In this document: one piece after another, positions 1 to 13,700 of the stretch
Position numbering within the stretch: the stretch's first letter is position 1
Layout of the letters: each line of letters begins with the position of its first letter
DNA from: Zygnema cylindricum
Taxonomy: Eukaryota; Streptophyta; Zygnematophyceae; Zygnematales; Zygnemataceae
Assembly (NCBI GenBank): GCA_037447655.1
Contig: JBBHKE010003316.1
Coordinates: forward strand, 126,001-171,483
Direction: 5' to 3'
Length of the DNA: 45,483 nt
Made by a program: the position numbers and the translations under genes
The notes under the pieces: model-generated
Told to the model about the DNA's origin: nothing
What the model saw: the letters and a program-made list of their open reading frames with translations, nothing else
The model's database searches: none

Positions 1-74
1 AATCGAGACAGACACGGCTCCTATATAATGGTTTCCCCGAAGGCGAACGTAGTTCTCTTATTTATATACTGATA

Positions 75-238
75 ATTGTTTGTTTTTCGGAGGGAGTAAT
101 GCTCTCCTTGCAGTTGGAACAACAATTTTGGTAGTATTTTAGGGTGTAGAGATGTTTATTTTTTTGTCTGTTTACGATTGACTGTTAAACATTGACTGTT
201 TTTCGGGGGCAGTCATGCTCTCCTTGCCATTGATTAAA
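75..238. repeat. Divergent direct duplication near left edge
   Basis: Two copies of a short segment lie about 110 bases apart (roughly 78-120 and 190-238). Both hold a TTTTTCGG core followed by an ATGCTCTCCTTGC block. No coding potential is apparent. It resembles the other local tandem duplications in the window. Confidence 0.5.
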
Positions 239-1130
239 TAATCACGTGCGATTCTTTACACTCATGGTATTGGTATTTGATTCTATGCCAGTTTTTTCCG
301 ATTCCTTTCTATAATTTCCATTGACTTTAGATTGTTCACCATCGCGCGTTGTGAATATCCATGGCTTATGAATATACTGTAGACGTAAGCCTATGAATGC
401 ACTAAAGATGTCGACATCAATGCACAAGTTTGGAATATACAAATATGTTTTAACTTTTCCCAGCAAAATTTTAAAGAGCCTCTTGGAAACATTGTGGGAA
501 ATACCTGCGAAACATTTGGGAGACATTTTGTGAACATGGAGAGTGCACCGTGCAGGGTGTCGGTGGAACATTGGTGGTAGTTTCTTCTAAACGGTAGTTT
601 CTTCTAAGCAGGCAGCTCAAATTTGACATATTATACAAGTGTTGTAACAAAATGGCATGTTTGCAAACGAAACGTAAAACTTGGCAACCAAACATTGTAA
701 TAGAAGACGTAGATGAGATCTCTGTTACACTTGAATCACTATTAGAGTGAATAAGTTCTTATGTAAGGTTTATATTCGTGCTGATAATTCTGATGCAATA
801 AAAAATGGGTAAGCTAATTTTGAACCGTTCAAAGAATTAGCGTTAAAAGTAGGAAATAATAGGCGTATGTGTCATTTTGGCACCTCCGTCATTCTATAGG
901 AAATCGCACAATTCAAGAACAAACTAGTATGAATTTGGTCGGAGTTAATGTTGGGATTTGACGGGCTGCCAACTGATTACCTTTGACCTCCTAAAAAGTG
1001 TAAGCAACTGGGGAATTTTTTGTCGTAGTTGTGACCGTCGGCCGTCATATGAAAACAATTGTCGATACGACCGTTCAAAATGTTCCAGTAAGTAAACTGG
1101 ATTGACCACATCTAAAAAAAAGGTTGGGCA
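239..1130. other. Intergenic, no gene recognised
   Basis: AT-rich sequence with only short open frames of no recognisable composition. A 15-base unit, ggtagtttcttctaa, is directly repeated near 576-607. A block near 810-850 holds motifs such as aattagcgttaa that recur in the intronic MITE-like family elsewhere. Confidence 0.5.
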
Positions 1131-2193
1131 CAAGCCATGTCTAAACACTTGAAATTGCCTCCATCTTTCACCTTGCTTTGGTGAGGAGAGTGAGAGGAGC
1201 ATCGTACTCTCCTCCAACATCTCTTTTTTGTCTCAGCCTCCATAAAGCTCTGAAAAATCGAAAGAGGAGCGTCAAAAGGAGGGGGAAAGAGAGCACGATG
1301 CACTCACTTTTTTCCTCTTTTTTTTGTTTCCCTCTCTTTTTCCTCTATCGTTCCTTCCCTTTTGTCTTCCCCTTTCCCTTTCCCTCTTCTTTTCCCTCTG
1401 CATCTCCCTCTCCGGCTCTCAAACCATGAGAGAGAGAGGAGAGGGAGAGTGAGAATTGGTGAGAGAAAAGGTGAAGGAGAGGGGGGGAGAGGAAGAGGGA
1501 GATGGAGATGGAGGGGGAGAGGGAGGGTTGCTTTCTCTCGCCCTTCTCACAAAAGTAGTACGGAAGAGGGAGAGAGAGAGAGAGGGAGGGTGAGACAAGT
1601 GCGCGGGAAGGGGTGAGGGAGAGTTTCTGAAAGAGATGGTGAGAGAAAGGGAAGGGGGGGGCAGGGAGAGAGAGAGAGAGTAGGTAGTTCTCTCCCTCCC
1701 TCTCCCTCTCCCCCTCACTCTCCCCCTCCCCGTCCCCCATCCCCATCCCCATCCCTCTAACTCTCCCTCTCCCTCTCCCTCTCCCTCTCCATTAAAATTT
1801 CAAGGGGTCGGAAGAGGGAGAGGGAGGGTGAAATGGGGAGGGGGAGGGAGAGAGCGGGAGGGAGAGGGAAAGAGAGAGGTAGAGGGAGAGGGAGGAAAGG
1901 GGAATGAAGAGAGGGAGAGGGAGAGGGACATGGAGAGGGAAAAGGAGATGGATACTCTCTCACTATTCTCTCTCTTTTCCTGTTGCTTTACCTGTCTTTT
2001 TAACGTTCCCCTTTCAGTTTTTGTGGCCTTTAGGGAGGGTGGCACGAAATAAAGATGTTTAAAAAACCCTAAAAACCATTGAAAACCCTATAAACCCAAA
2101 AAAACCTAAAGATGTTGAAGGAGAGAGGGATCGCTCTTCTCACCGAAGGAGAGAGAAAGAGGGAGGCAATTTCAAGTGATTAAACATGGCTTG
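1131..2193. repeat. Inverted-repeat unit enclosing GA/CT tracts
   Basis: The sequence at 1131-1228 (beginning caagccatgt, then cacttgaaattgcctcc) returns as an imperfect inverted copy at about 2105-2193 (ggaggcaatttcaagtg, then catggcttg). The shared block is about 90-95 bases and includes the inner cuccaacatct-type segment. The enclosed 0.9 kb is almost entirely low-complexity purine/pyrimidine sequence. It could be a nonautonomous foldback element or a segmental inversion. No transposase is visible. Confidence 0.65.
1310..1960. repeat. Strand-switching GA/CT hexamer tracts
   Basis: Long homopyrimidine and homopurine runs dominated by CCCTCT/GGGAGA units. They switch strand: CT at about 1310-1410, GA at 1428-1685, CT at 1688-1790, GA at 1810-1945. 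All long open frames here are low-complexity Ser/Pro/Leu or Arg/Glu/Gly products and are not genes. Adjacent complementary runs could pair as hairpins or form triplex DNA. Confidence 0.9.
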
Positions 2194-2932
2194 CGGCAGA
2201 CCCTTTACATGTGGTCTTTACAGTTTACTTACCGTAACATTTGGACCGCCGCGTCAATTTTTATTTTGATATGAAGGGAGATGTTGCACAACCGCAGCAA
2301 GAACTTAATTGGTTGCTTGCACTTTTTATTTCAGTTTTACCCCTTTTGTACTCAGATGGTTTTGCCATCGCAATTTTTGCAATAAAGACTTTTCCTTTTA
2401 GAGGTCTAAGGTTGTCAACGGATTGCTTGTCAAATCCTTTCACAAGTGCACTAAACTGTACGATTTTGTACTAAGATTATACAATTTTGTACAGGCTAAC
2501 GTAAACGCTTGCGCCAATCCAAAATGGCGTATGCGCTTATCATTTGTAAGGAAAACGTTATAAATCCTTTCATTATGACTACTATTTTAGGTTCAAAGGC
2601 TAGAATATTGTCGCACCAAACCTTCCAGAAATGATCCACGGTGTACTGTCGTGTTCGGTAAGACAGATGACATTGGTAACGCGGACAACTGTCACAGATC
2701 TTTCGCGTTAAATCTTGATCTTGATCTTTCGCTTTTGATGCTCATAATTTTTAGTGTGTCTTCCCCTAGTTCCTCTAGCCATTGGACTTTGTACAGAAGA
2801 ATTTTGTGTCGTCTTTTGTAATATCAGCACCTTATTGCTTATTTTTCTGGATTAACTAGGCTATGTGTGCCTTCTATTGTGCAGTCTGGAAAAGCGAGAT
2901 TCAAAGATTTGGACACTATGAGCATTGGACAC
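2194..2932. other. Intergenic, no gene recognised
   Basis: Nothing codon-like or homologous to a recognised family was seen on either strand. The stretch is AT-rich with short open frames only. Confidence 0.5.
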
Positions 2933-3157
2933 TACACCCTGAATCGCTATTAGGGTTAATAATAACCCTCAAAATATCTCAAAATATCTTTTCTCCGAAC
3001 ACAATTGTCCGTTTTTCACGTGGACACCGACAATCGGAAGCTGAGAAACTTATCTTTCAATCGCGACCGTCAGATATACAATCGGACATGTGTGTACGGA
3101 GAAAAGATGTTTTAAGTGGCAAAAAAAACATTAACAATAATAGCGATTCATGGTGTA
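2933..3157. mobile_element. MITE, family A, copy 1
   Basis: A 225-base element with long terminal inverted repeats. It opens tacaccctgaatcgctatta and closes with the complementary aatagcgattcatggtgta. The subterminal block (ttttctccg... and cggagaaaagatgttttaag) is also inverted, so most of the element is a stem. Three more copies lie at 20.38, 20.73 and 21.39 kb. There is no coding sequence. The termini sit at TA dinucleotides, compatible with a TA target duplication, but the superfamily is not assigned. Confidence 0.88.
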
Positions 3158-4356
3158 TGTCCGAAGTATCATTCACTGGGAAATCTACCTTTGACTAGAA
3201 AATACAACCAAGCTCCCATTATCAATCAACTGGCCAGAAAACAGAGCTTGTGAGGTTTAACAATGTCAAGTATACCATCCATCACTGTGAAACATTTTTT
3301 GGGCAGTGAAAAGACGACATTGTGATCGACCGAAGGATTTTGGTTCTCTGGCAAGCATTTGCAAGATAATTGTAGGACCCTTTGAGCTTGGTGCCACGAT
3401 TGAAAAATTGAAAATTGTGTAATAAAAAGCAGTACAAGTAAATTGGTCAAAAATTGTTTCACTTTGAATCTTATTGGCAGTGTAGATTCTGCTGCTTGTA
3501 GAAAGATACTTTGTTCACTGGGTGGGAGTATGTAGCAAATTTGAAACATGGGTCAGAATCAGTGTCCCAATTCCTCTATGACCATGACTAGATGAAAAGT
3601 CACCGTGCATCATTATTACTAATGAGGGTTTCTTCACCCCTTTAGGTTGACCTTTCTCCCTGTAAAAAGGGTTGTGGTGGAATGTGAGATTCGTACCTTT
3701 CGGTTGGTGGTCCTCAAATAAGAATCAGACATGTGCACATAAAGAAGTTTCGATAAATGACAAAATATCATTAACGCGATTATAAATACTATAAATATCA
3801 GATTATCCGGGATAAGTTTAGCTCCCAGCTAAATCGTCCTTCACAAACATTCGATGCTTCGAAACAAAAGGTCGCAACAAAAGGAAAACTAGGTCCATCC
3901 ATATACACCCACCAAAACATTTTCAATAAAGCGGATTTTTCCTTGAAACATCTCCGAAGATATTTTGAATTCACAGACTTTCCAGTTAACTGATGACTAA
4001 CACTCTCACCTCCAGAACATCACAGTTGCAAAAAGATGAAGAACAGAAACTGTTTTACCCATTTGGAAAAAATGGATCACATCTACATTCTTACAAATAA
4101 ACGAACCTAGAAAATCCTTGTATTGAGAATACAGCAACTATAAAAACAGGACACTAGAGAAAGATAGCAACATGAGAACCTCGCCTGTCGTTACGACTGT
4201 CAAGCTTCTTGAGTTGTCTTCTTAAGTTTCCATATACATGTAGAGCTACATAACCCTGCCTGTTCCTGAAGAAGGAGGCGTTCCAGAAGAAAGCCATTGC
4301 CGTACTTTTTATGCAAAAATAATGCAAAAATAATGACATAGAACATCATTGTTTGT
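3158..4356. other. Intergenic downstream of the ABM gene
   Basis: No gene recognised. This stretch probably contains the 3' untranslated region of the minus-strand gene ending at 4357. AT-rich throughout, with no repeat clearly shared with the rest of the window. Confidence 0.5.
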
Positions 4357-7300
4357 TTATGGTTTTTTCTTGTTAGTGTTGAAAAGGTTTGCTAAGCCTT
4401 CTGCAATTTTTGCCGCGGCCCCGACAGCTGCTTCCCTGGCATTGGCTGCGGCTTCTGACGCGACTCTAGGAGAAGACAACTCCAAAGCCCTCTCTAAACC
4501 CCAAACCTTCTTCTCCTCTGGTGAATCATTGATACCCTGTCTCACTCCTGACGATGTTTGCTTATAACTTGCACCTCCTCCACTACCTCCTTGTCCGGTT
4601 GCGTCATCTAGACCTCCCTCACCCTTAGGACCTGCAATCAGACAAAAAAATGTAGAAAGTTAAAAAATATATATATATATTAAACATATAAGAAACATAT
4701 ATGAAAACATATTGGAAAAGATATAAGAGATTCAAGGTAGCAAGGGCATGAGAAACCGAATGGTAATGCAAAAATACTACTTGTAAATGGCACACAGAGG
4801 ATAAAATGTTGAACTTTACATCATAGAAGTGGGCGAATTGAAGACCCAAGACAAATGAAGCTGACAATTATATCAATTACCACATGAATGCCAAACTCAA
4901 GGACAAGGAAAACATTTTAAGAGAAATCCATCTTCAGAACTGACTAAACTCTAAACATCTTAAATAAACTTAGCATCCGTTGTTATAACAAACTACAGAC
5001 AATTGATGAGCATGCACTTGGGACAAGATATGCCATAGAATATATTAAATGGCAACTACCCACCATTCGCCCCTTACTAAAGCCCACAGCTTAACAGAAG
5101 TTGGAAACCTGGAAGACAACTTCAATTATTCCAGATTACTATTTGAAGCTCTACTGGAAGAACCATTTCTTTCTTGTCCTTGCTAAGAAAACCCACAACT
5201 CTCATCTGTTCTCATTTTCCCTCTCTAACGCTGAGCTCCAAGCAAGGATGCATGCAGTAACCACCACCTTATTGTGTAAAATAGACATTGTAGAATAAAT
5301 TGACAGGTAAGTGTGCTGAAGGATGGAAGAGACTTACTGAAGAGTTGAGCTTAATAAAAATGCTTTTCTGTTGCTTAAATAAAACAGCTAACAACTGAAG
5401 GAGTTCAAAAATCTGCCTACTATACAATAATTTGATCGATTGGAGCACTGGAGGCGAAACTTACTACCATTACAATCGCTAAAAGATAAATAGAAATTTT
5501 AGCTGCTGTTATAATGGTTAGCATTGTCCCTAATTATTTGTAACTTTCACAACAATGCACCAGCTATGAGCCAATATCCGGGACTCTCAGAAAGAAAATT
5601 TTGAGAAATGAGGTTGACTGTGTCATATCACAAACGCAAATTGTTTAAGAAGGGGAAGAGGTCCATACCAATAGGATTTAACATGCAACCAATCTGGCCA
5701 TTGTAGTATTCATATGCCGCCAAAGCCACTGGTTCCTTCAACATTGGACGCACCTGGTCAATCAAATCAAACAAGAAAGTTAAGAATTATAATAATGAGG
5801 TCTTACGATAAGTCTATTGCTTTACTATAAAATAGTAAGAAAATTTAGCTAAGTATTATGAACTACTATGCCAACAACAGAAAAAAACATTTCAAAGCCA
5901 ACTAAAAAAAAGCGTTAGAATCTGAGTGGTTCAATAAAAAGATAACTATAAGAATTAAAATAGACCAACAAGTGGAAATATAGCCATCAGATATAAGGTG
6001 CCACTGCAACATTTTAAGAATAATCCTTCAAAAACCATGCAAGTAAAAAACATACAATCACAACTATCAAGAGCAAATACTTGACATGCACGATTAATAC
6101 AGCCATCTGACATAAAGGGGGAAGAACAATGGCATAGCAAAGATGTAAATCTAGCAAGCAACCACTGAACAGGAAAAAGATGTAAAAATTTTGGAATAGG
6201 AAAACAATCTGAGCTCCCTTCCTTTAAATCTCCAAAAACTCCAACATCAAAAGGATTTGAATATATATAAAAGAGGCAAGTCCTCTACTTCTGACAAGAA
6301 AGAGAACAAACATACCCCTAAGAACCAGAAACGAATGATACACGACAGCAAATAAGACTTCCTGCTCTAACTATACATACAGCAGTCATTAATATAAATC
6401 AAATGTGCGGAAAGTATTGGAAAGGCTATATATGGTAACCCCATACTGTACAGGTATTTTAGCGCATAATACCATATACTACGGGTACAGTACAGGGTAG
6501 CTACATGTAGTGTTTCCAGTTGTTTTTGCACATTCTAACTACGGCCATATTTGGCGGCTTAGCATCAGCGATACAAGAAACCAAACAGGTAAAACGTACC
6601 TCGTTCATAAACTGGCAGTGCTCAGGAGAAGACCGAATCTCATTCATGGATGGGAAGCTATCATATCGTTCCCAAAAATGGTAAACATTCTTATCATACG
6701 CATCAGTGCTACATTCAAAATGTAGCACTCCGGACTTCCTGTCTTTCTGTAATCCCCAAACAAAATCGATAAAAGGGAGTTATTAATCCATAACGTGTAT
6801 TCAGACTGTTCACAAAATCTATGCGGTAAAGCACCAAAACATTGAAAGAAAAACCATGCGACAGTCCATTCTTGACCAGCTTTTTGAAAAGGTATTTGCA
6901 ATGCAATTCAGTGACGATAACAACAACAGCGACAACAACAAGAATGAAAAAGATTACAAAAAAAAGAATAAGGACAACAACATTATATTTTACTTAATAA
7001 AATTCACACCTTTTTCTCCTCTGCCCAGGATAATAAACCATCACAGAGCTTCTTGACGTTCTCTTCATTGCCTTCCTCAATAACTAATGTGGAGCTTAAT
7101 ACTAAGTTCTTTCCAGATGATACTCGTTTAGCAGCCTCTATTCTTAAAGTTTTCCTTCCATCAGTGTACTTCAAACCTCCATCTTTGCATTTCAAAACTT
7201 TAACACCGCTTGAAAAGGATTTCCAGCCCTTTACTTTATCCTCAGCAGACTGACGTGAGACTGCTGAGCACTTCACAGTGGAAGAGGAGGTAGCTACCGC

Positions 7301-7363
7301 CTCTACTGTCACTCTCTGCAGTGGACGACATACTGAGGAAATATGAACTGCTTGAGTTGCCAT
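4357..7363 (-). CDS. Plastid ABM-domain (dimeric alpha/beta barrel) protein
   Basis: Four exons on the minus strand: 7363-7010, 6746-6600, 5753-5669 and 4631-4357, all GT-AG with consistent phase, giving about 286 residues. Residues 1-40 are rich in Ser, Thr, Val and basic residues with few acidic ones, like a chloroplast transit peptide. Residues about 86-200 match the plant 'antibiotic biosynthesis monooxygenase' domain: a beta strand LVLSSTLVIEEG, a helix ending LLSWAEEKK, then GVLHFECSTD, the FWERY motif and MNEVRPMLKEPVALAAYEY. A Gly-rich linker (PKGEGGLDDATGQGGSGGGA) and an Ala-rich helical tail ending NTNKKKP follow. The domain fold is known, but the substrate of this plant subgroup is not evident. 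The start ATG at 7363 is the only one that gives a transit-like N-terminus. The gene is divergent from the CYP97B gene. Confidence 0.88.
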
Positions 7364-7775
7364 AAGTCAAATGAGTAAAAGATCCTCTCTAAAATGTAAA
7401 AGCAATGAAAGCTGCTCCCTACAATATAAAATCTGCTCTCTGCAATGTAAAAACTGCTTGCAACAGTTCCAGCTCCTCCTTCAAAACTAGGAATGAGACA
7501 GAACAAAAATGTGAGAAGGAAATGGAAGAGGAGAAAGAAGAACTTGCAGAGATTTTCAAAATCCGTGCGGATTGGATGGGAAGGCCGGGAGAACCAATCG
7601 TAACGCACAACTAGATTCTATGAACCAATCTGGACCGTCCGATCTGGATTCTTTAGTGACGAGTACTTTCGCATGTTCCCACCGACATTCATCCAAAAGA
7701 AAGTTGCTTTTTCGAAATTTTAGGGCAAATATCCTTAGGAAGGATCATAATATCACATTGATGAAAATTGTAGCT
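7364..7775. promoter_or_regulatory. Divergent intergenic promoter region
   Basis: About 410 bases separate the start codons of the minus-strand ABM gene (7363) and the plus-strand CYP97B gene (7776), so the two promoters and both 5' leaders must share this space. At about 7381-7465 a 20-base-scale motif (ctgctc..gcaatgtaaaa) recurs three to four times. No TATA box can be assigned with confidence. Confidence 0.6.
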
Positions 7776-10700
7776 ATGGCTTTCCAAGCTCTCTCAGCCT
7801 CCGTCACCTTGTCATCTCCCTCTTCGTCACACTCTTTTTTGCAATCTGAATCGGATAGTGGAATTGTCAGTCTCACACGTTTCCGCTGTAATTCCGTACA
7901 TGTGTCAGCCTCCTACAAATTGTCCACGTGGCAAACCAGGAATGGACCACGTTTCGGGAGAATGGCTTCATATGGACGAAAGAAAGACTCTTTCGGCGGA
8001 GGAGTCAGGTATGGAGATGGTTGCATGACCTTGTAGTTTCATAATATTGTTAACATGTTGACAATAAGTTTAGAAAGGTGTATGTAGGTCTTGGAATGGA
8101 ATTGGATTCAAGGGGTTTTTTTTCTCATTCGGTAGAAAGCTGTCTGGATTCCTTCGCGTGTTCGACTTTTTTCGCATGTACCCGATAAATTTGAAAACTC
8201 GTAGGGGGCACTTTTCGAGAATAATTTGGTTTTGCTCAAACTACAGCCATATTTTATCAATTTCCAATTCACTGTATAGTAATTTGCATGTCTTTTGTCC
8301 TGTCTTTTGTTTTTCTTTTGCCTTTTGTCTTTTGTCTTTTGTCTTTTGTTAGCATGATTGTCTGGATTCCAACCATGCTAATGTACACAATGTCATTTAT
8401 AGGTGAGTCTCTTTAACTCCTTCAATGCTTTTTTATTGTTCTGAATATTAGAAGGTTACGGTTCAAGAGAGTTAACTATACTGTACCATGTGAATCAGGA
8501 GTCCATATTCTTAGCTATTGGATTGAATATTTAAAGATATTTTTATTACATTATGAACATGGAATGTAATCAGAGCTGAAAATGTTCCAATGGTTAATTA
8601 GTTTCCCTTGTCGCTTCGATTTAACTCTGTCATGGATCAACACTAAGGTAGGAAGCCCCAAAAGCGTTATTCATTTAAGTTACACCCTGCTCGTACTACA
8701 ATGCAATCCTGTGTACTTGTTTGACCACTGTTTAAAGGTTTGAACCACTTTACCCGATTCCCAGTGTGTCTAACAAAGCAAAGCGCAACAGTGTTACTTG
8801 GACAGGGTATCAATCTATTTCTGTATAAATTGCACTAGTTTGTCGCCACATAAAGTTAGACCCTAAATGCATAGGTTTTCCGTTTACTGCCGGCAGATAT
8901 AGCTCTGAGCCTTCTCCCATTCTATTGGCATGCAAAGCTTTTAGCTGCGTTGTCTTAACAACGTTCCAACATTCACTGTATGCCGTTTTGTTTATTTGAC
9001 TTGTTCAACAGCCGTTGGCTTTATAGATAATCATCAAAACAAACTATTATACTTCATTTTTAGGCAACAACTTGGTCTATTTTGTGATTTTGCACGGTCG
9101 AGGAAAGCAACATACAACTAATTGTCGACGTAATTTGCATTGAAGATGACGCTGGTTTAAATTTTATGTGCATTTGATGTTCCTGTTCTGGTCTAACATT
9201 GCTTTTTTGAAACTACCAAATTCTGAATATTTAACATTAAATTTGTATGAGAGGAGATAACGACACTAAGTTGGATACATTTGTTTAATCATTTTGTAGT
9301 GTTCAAAAAAATCAATATGAATTCTATTGAGATTTTATGCATGTCAACGTTCATAACCTTGACAATCACAAGTTTTTTTTTCTGTATATGTGGTGAAAGG
9401 GTGCAGTTGGAATGAAACTCATAAAAAAATATGTGATCTTGTTATAAAGAATTGTCTTTATAATCATCCTCTCATTGAAGTGCATCATGACTGAATCAAA
9501 AACACGGAAGTAGAATGTACAAGAAAGGAAGAAAAACATTGTTAAGACTATAATTTTATGAAAAATACATGTGTTCAGTGTTAAGGGGCAATCTTGACAA
9601 CTTCAAGCACACAGGTTTCTGCGATTGTTATCAACTATCTTAAAACCTTGAAATTATGTATTACAAGCTGATTTTTTTCCATACATAGTAGACCAGGAGT
9701 GCATGTTTTACTCACATAGAGTGCATGTTTTACTCACATATTCAACGGAATTGTTCAAACAACGAGATCATGTACAAAAGGTCAAACTACGCATTAGAAT
9801 TGATTTCAGGTTGCTTCTACTTCTAGTTTCAAGTGCAACAATTTCCAAGCTTTTGCTGCATGGAAATGTTATTGACATTCTCATGTAGATAGGAAACTCA
9901 TGTGTTCACACTGCGTAAAATATAAAGGGTATCGTGTTAAATTTTGACATTTTTTGTTCACTGTTTGAAAAACAAACCTCTGTAGGAAAAGCAGCTCAGC
10001 TCGAAATTCTCGGTTACATGACATTTGATATTATATTTCATGTCAAATGATCAAAGCTCATCAGGTTTCAGTGTTCAACAATCACTATCCACTTCTGTAC
10101 TATTAGCGTCAATCACTAATTTGGCGTTATTTTTGCCTTCTGACCGCAAATTAGCGTTAATAACACAAATTGTTTTTTTTTTTAAGCTAATTCTTTAAAC
10201 GGTCAAGACCAGCCATGTCATTTGGAACTGAATAAGAATAGTAACACTTGTATAAACCACACTCTGATAGTGATGCATGTTGAATCGCTCAAGATGTTCA
10301 ATCCAATGTCCACAGTTTTGCGTTTATTTGTTGATGCCAGAATTTTTATAATTGCAAAAATTGTGCGTGAGGATGTCTTTTGTACATCGTATTTGGACTT
10401 TTTCATTTCAATATTTTTTTCCCCCAGGGAAACTGAAAAGAGCAAGTTGCTGCTATGAGAGGAGTTACTCTTGGGACTTACATTTGCAAAATTTGCCCCT
10501 TTCACTTTCACTACTATATTTGTTCTCTTAAAAAGAGTCACCGCTGTCGCCTTCTAACCATGAATGATGCTTCTAATTTCATTGGCAGGATGTCCCTTGA
10601 GACCAAACCTCCACCACCGAAAGCTCCAAAGTCAGACATGCAGTCTCTCTTTGACTCTCTCAGCAATGTCCTTACAGCTGCCCTAAGTGGAGGGCCAGGG

Positions 10701-13700
10701 GGTGCAATGCCCGTGGCAGAAGGGGCAGTATCGGATCTCTTCGGACGACCTCTCTTCTTCGCTCTCTATGATTGGTTCATCCAGGTGGGAGAATTTCTGG
10801 GTGTGGAAGGGTAGGAGTTGGGCCATAAAGAACTTGATGAAAAAAAACAATATCATATGGCAGTTATTGTACCTTAAACATAATCCTTGAAGGGCAAATG
10901 GCAATTTTCAATTGTCAAACGTGGCTCGTTAAAGTGTCAGCTATCATGTGTTATGTCGTGAACAATGGGCGTAAAATGGGAAAAGTGGACTTTAAATCAT
11001 GGACCAGGGAGAATTTGCATGTGGTGCACCAAATGTTATTACGACAAGTATGCTTCTGCAACATTTATGATGGTTTGACTTAAATAAAATAACGGACTTT
11101 CAAATGGCAAGGAGTTTGCTTAGAATATGCCTATATTTGCAAGAACAGCATTTTGAATGCACGAGCTGTCATCTTTCAGTATGTTTGCGATTAGCTCAGA
11201 AACTTTACACGCAGATGGTCTTCTGAAGTACACATTGAGTTATCATTGTAGCTTCCATCTCCTTTTTTTTTATTCATGACGTGTGGTCATTTGTTTTCTT
11301 TACCTTTGAAAACAGCATGGAGGAGTGTACAAGCTCGCTTTCGGCCCAAAAGCGTTTGTGGTCATATCCGATCCAATCGTGGCACGACATGTGTTGCGTG
11401 AAAATGCATTTTCTTATGATAAGGTGTGCCTGACATGCCTCACCTTCTTTCGTCAAAATCATATGCGTAAATGAGATTATCGGGACACCTAATGTAGTTG
11501 AGGTTTAGATCACAAACTATGTGGTGCAAACATAGGCAAACAATTCTTACATTTTGTTTTTGTCAGCAGATCATGGTGTTCCTGAAAGGGAGAAGAGTGG
11601 AAAATAGTGTTGAGGAGGCATAACTAAACAACGACACGTTTGGAGATGATTGGCTGAGAATGCATGCGATTCTAAAGTTTGCCTTGAAGGTTTTGGGTTG
11701 GTCAGGTTCACTCATTTTTTTTCAAATTTGTTTGTTTTGTATTTAATTCTTTATTTTTCCGGTTGTTGTTTACAGGGTGTCCTTGCAGACATCTTGGAAC
11801 CAATCATGGGGAAAGGGCTCATTCCTGCTGATTTGGAAACATGGAAGGTGCGAAGACGAGGTTTGTGGGAATTTTTTCTTCATACTTAACGCTTTTTGTA
11901 TTTAAATTTTCAACTTACGAAATTCACGACAACTGACCACGATGTGAACAAGTTAGGCTTGTGACGGCTGTTTGCTTTTGCGTCCTTTCTACAACTTTTA
12001 AGGACAATGACTTTTACTCGCATAGCTTACATTTATGCTTTCACAGATGTTGTTTTAGTAAAGCTTACGAGTCCGATATTGGTAGCTTGCGTTTGTCACA
12101 TCTTTACTTATTCATTCCATAAATGTGGTTGCAAATGACAAATGGAAAAAACTTACCCAGTTTTCTTCCTGAATCTTTGTACTGTTAGAGCATGTAAGTT
12201 TTTTCGAGTTCCTTCCCTCAAGGTTGATTTGGATTGCGTTCCTGCTTTGGATACTAACCAACATGATCCTTGTCCTTGTTTTTGAGAAAACGGAACAGCA
12301 ATTGTACCAGCGTTCCATGCTGCCTATTTGGAAGCCATGGTAAGTGTTTTTGGAGATTGCACAGAACGTTCAATCGCAAAATTGGACCAACTTTTGGCCT
12401 CAATCGGTTCTCAAGAAGAGGGTGTGAAAGTGGAGATGGAGGCCGAATACTCCAGTCTCGCTCTCGACATCATTGGGATTAGTGTTTTCAATTATGACTT
12501 TGGCTCAGTCACGAAGGAATCCCCAATCATTCAGGTGAAGTGTGTGTCTGTTTATCAGTTTTTTGCAACTGACGGTGAAGCGTAACTTTTCAGCTATGAC
12601 TCTCCCACTCTCGCTTTTCTGCTTCTAGTTTTATGAAACAAAGTTGGTTATAGTTTCAGTTTTGGCTCATCTTTTTACATATATGATTCCAGGCAGTTTA
12701 TGGAACGCTCTATGAGGCTGAGCATCGATCCACTTTTTATATCCCATACTGGAAAGTGCCCTTTGCAAGGTAAGAAAGAACTGGAATGTTCACGTTTGCG
12801 CATTAACTTTGGGCAAGAACAAAGTTTGCATTTTAGCTTTCCAAAAGCACTTTGTTATTTTGTTCATTTTCATTTTATTCTCCAAATGTAGGTACGTCGT
12901 TCCACGTCAAGTGAAATTCAACGCAGACTTAAAAGTTATCAATGACTGTTTGGATGATCTCATTGAAAGAGCTCGTGAAACTCGACAGGTATTTTTGTTC
13001 AACTTCTTCCGTTTTTTTATGTGAGCCAAATGTTGTGAACAAGTTTTCAGGAATGAGTCGATAACAATTGAGAGAGCAGTTGGCGATAGAGGGAAAGGCT
13101 GAAAATATGTTTTTATAAATGAGGTACATATTTTGCTACTTTAAAAACGTTGCAGTAAAATGCATGGACGGAAGTGTACATTAAATTTTCAATCCCAACA
13201 TCACTTGTTTTTTTTTCTATTTTTGGTGGTGGGTGGTTCGTTGTGGTTCCCTATGTAGGAAGATGACTGGGAGGCACTCCAATCAAGAGATTACTCAAAA
13301 GTGAAGGTGGGTTTTTTACCTTTTGCTCTGGACTATGTCCAATCCAAGTATATTGATGTTGTTGATACATTTTATGTTTTAATATCTCAAACAGTCAGAT
13401 TCGGATATGCAAAAATGCCGGAAAGGGCTGCGAGTTTGGTTCCTCTATCCTTGCCTGTTTACATAAAGACGTAATTGTTTCTTTGACCCGTAGTCTCTAC
13501 TCTCTTTGGCCTTTCCACAAGGTAGTCCAATTTCTTCATTTTTTCAATCCTTAGACGTTATACAAACCATACACTCACTCCGTGATTAACTCTTTGATTG
13601 AAAATTAATATAAAGTATCGCTTCCAAATCCAGTTTCTTAAGCTTACAAATCTAATGGCTTTGTTGTTATTCTCCTGCCAGGATGCCATTTTGCTGACTT

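Noticed and set aside
1345-1752. Long open frames on both strands in the GA/CT tracts
   Set aside because: They arise from hexamer repeats that lack stop codons in several frames; composition is purely low-complexity.
6425-6505. Possible hairpin (tatatggtaacccc... with taccatatactacgggta) in an ABM-gene intron
   Set aside because: Pairing is interrupted and no second copy was seen. Too weak to call as a mobile element or structured RNA.
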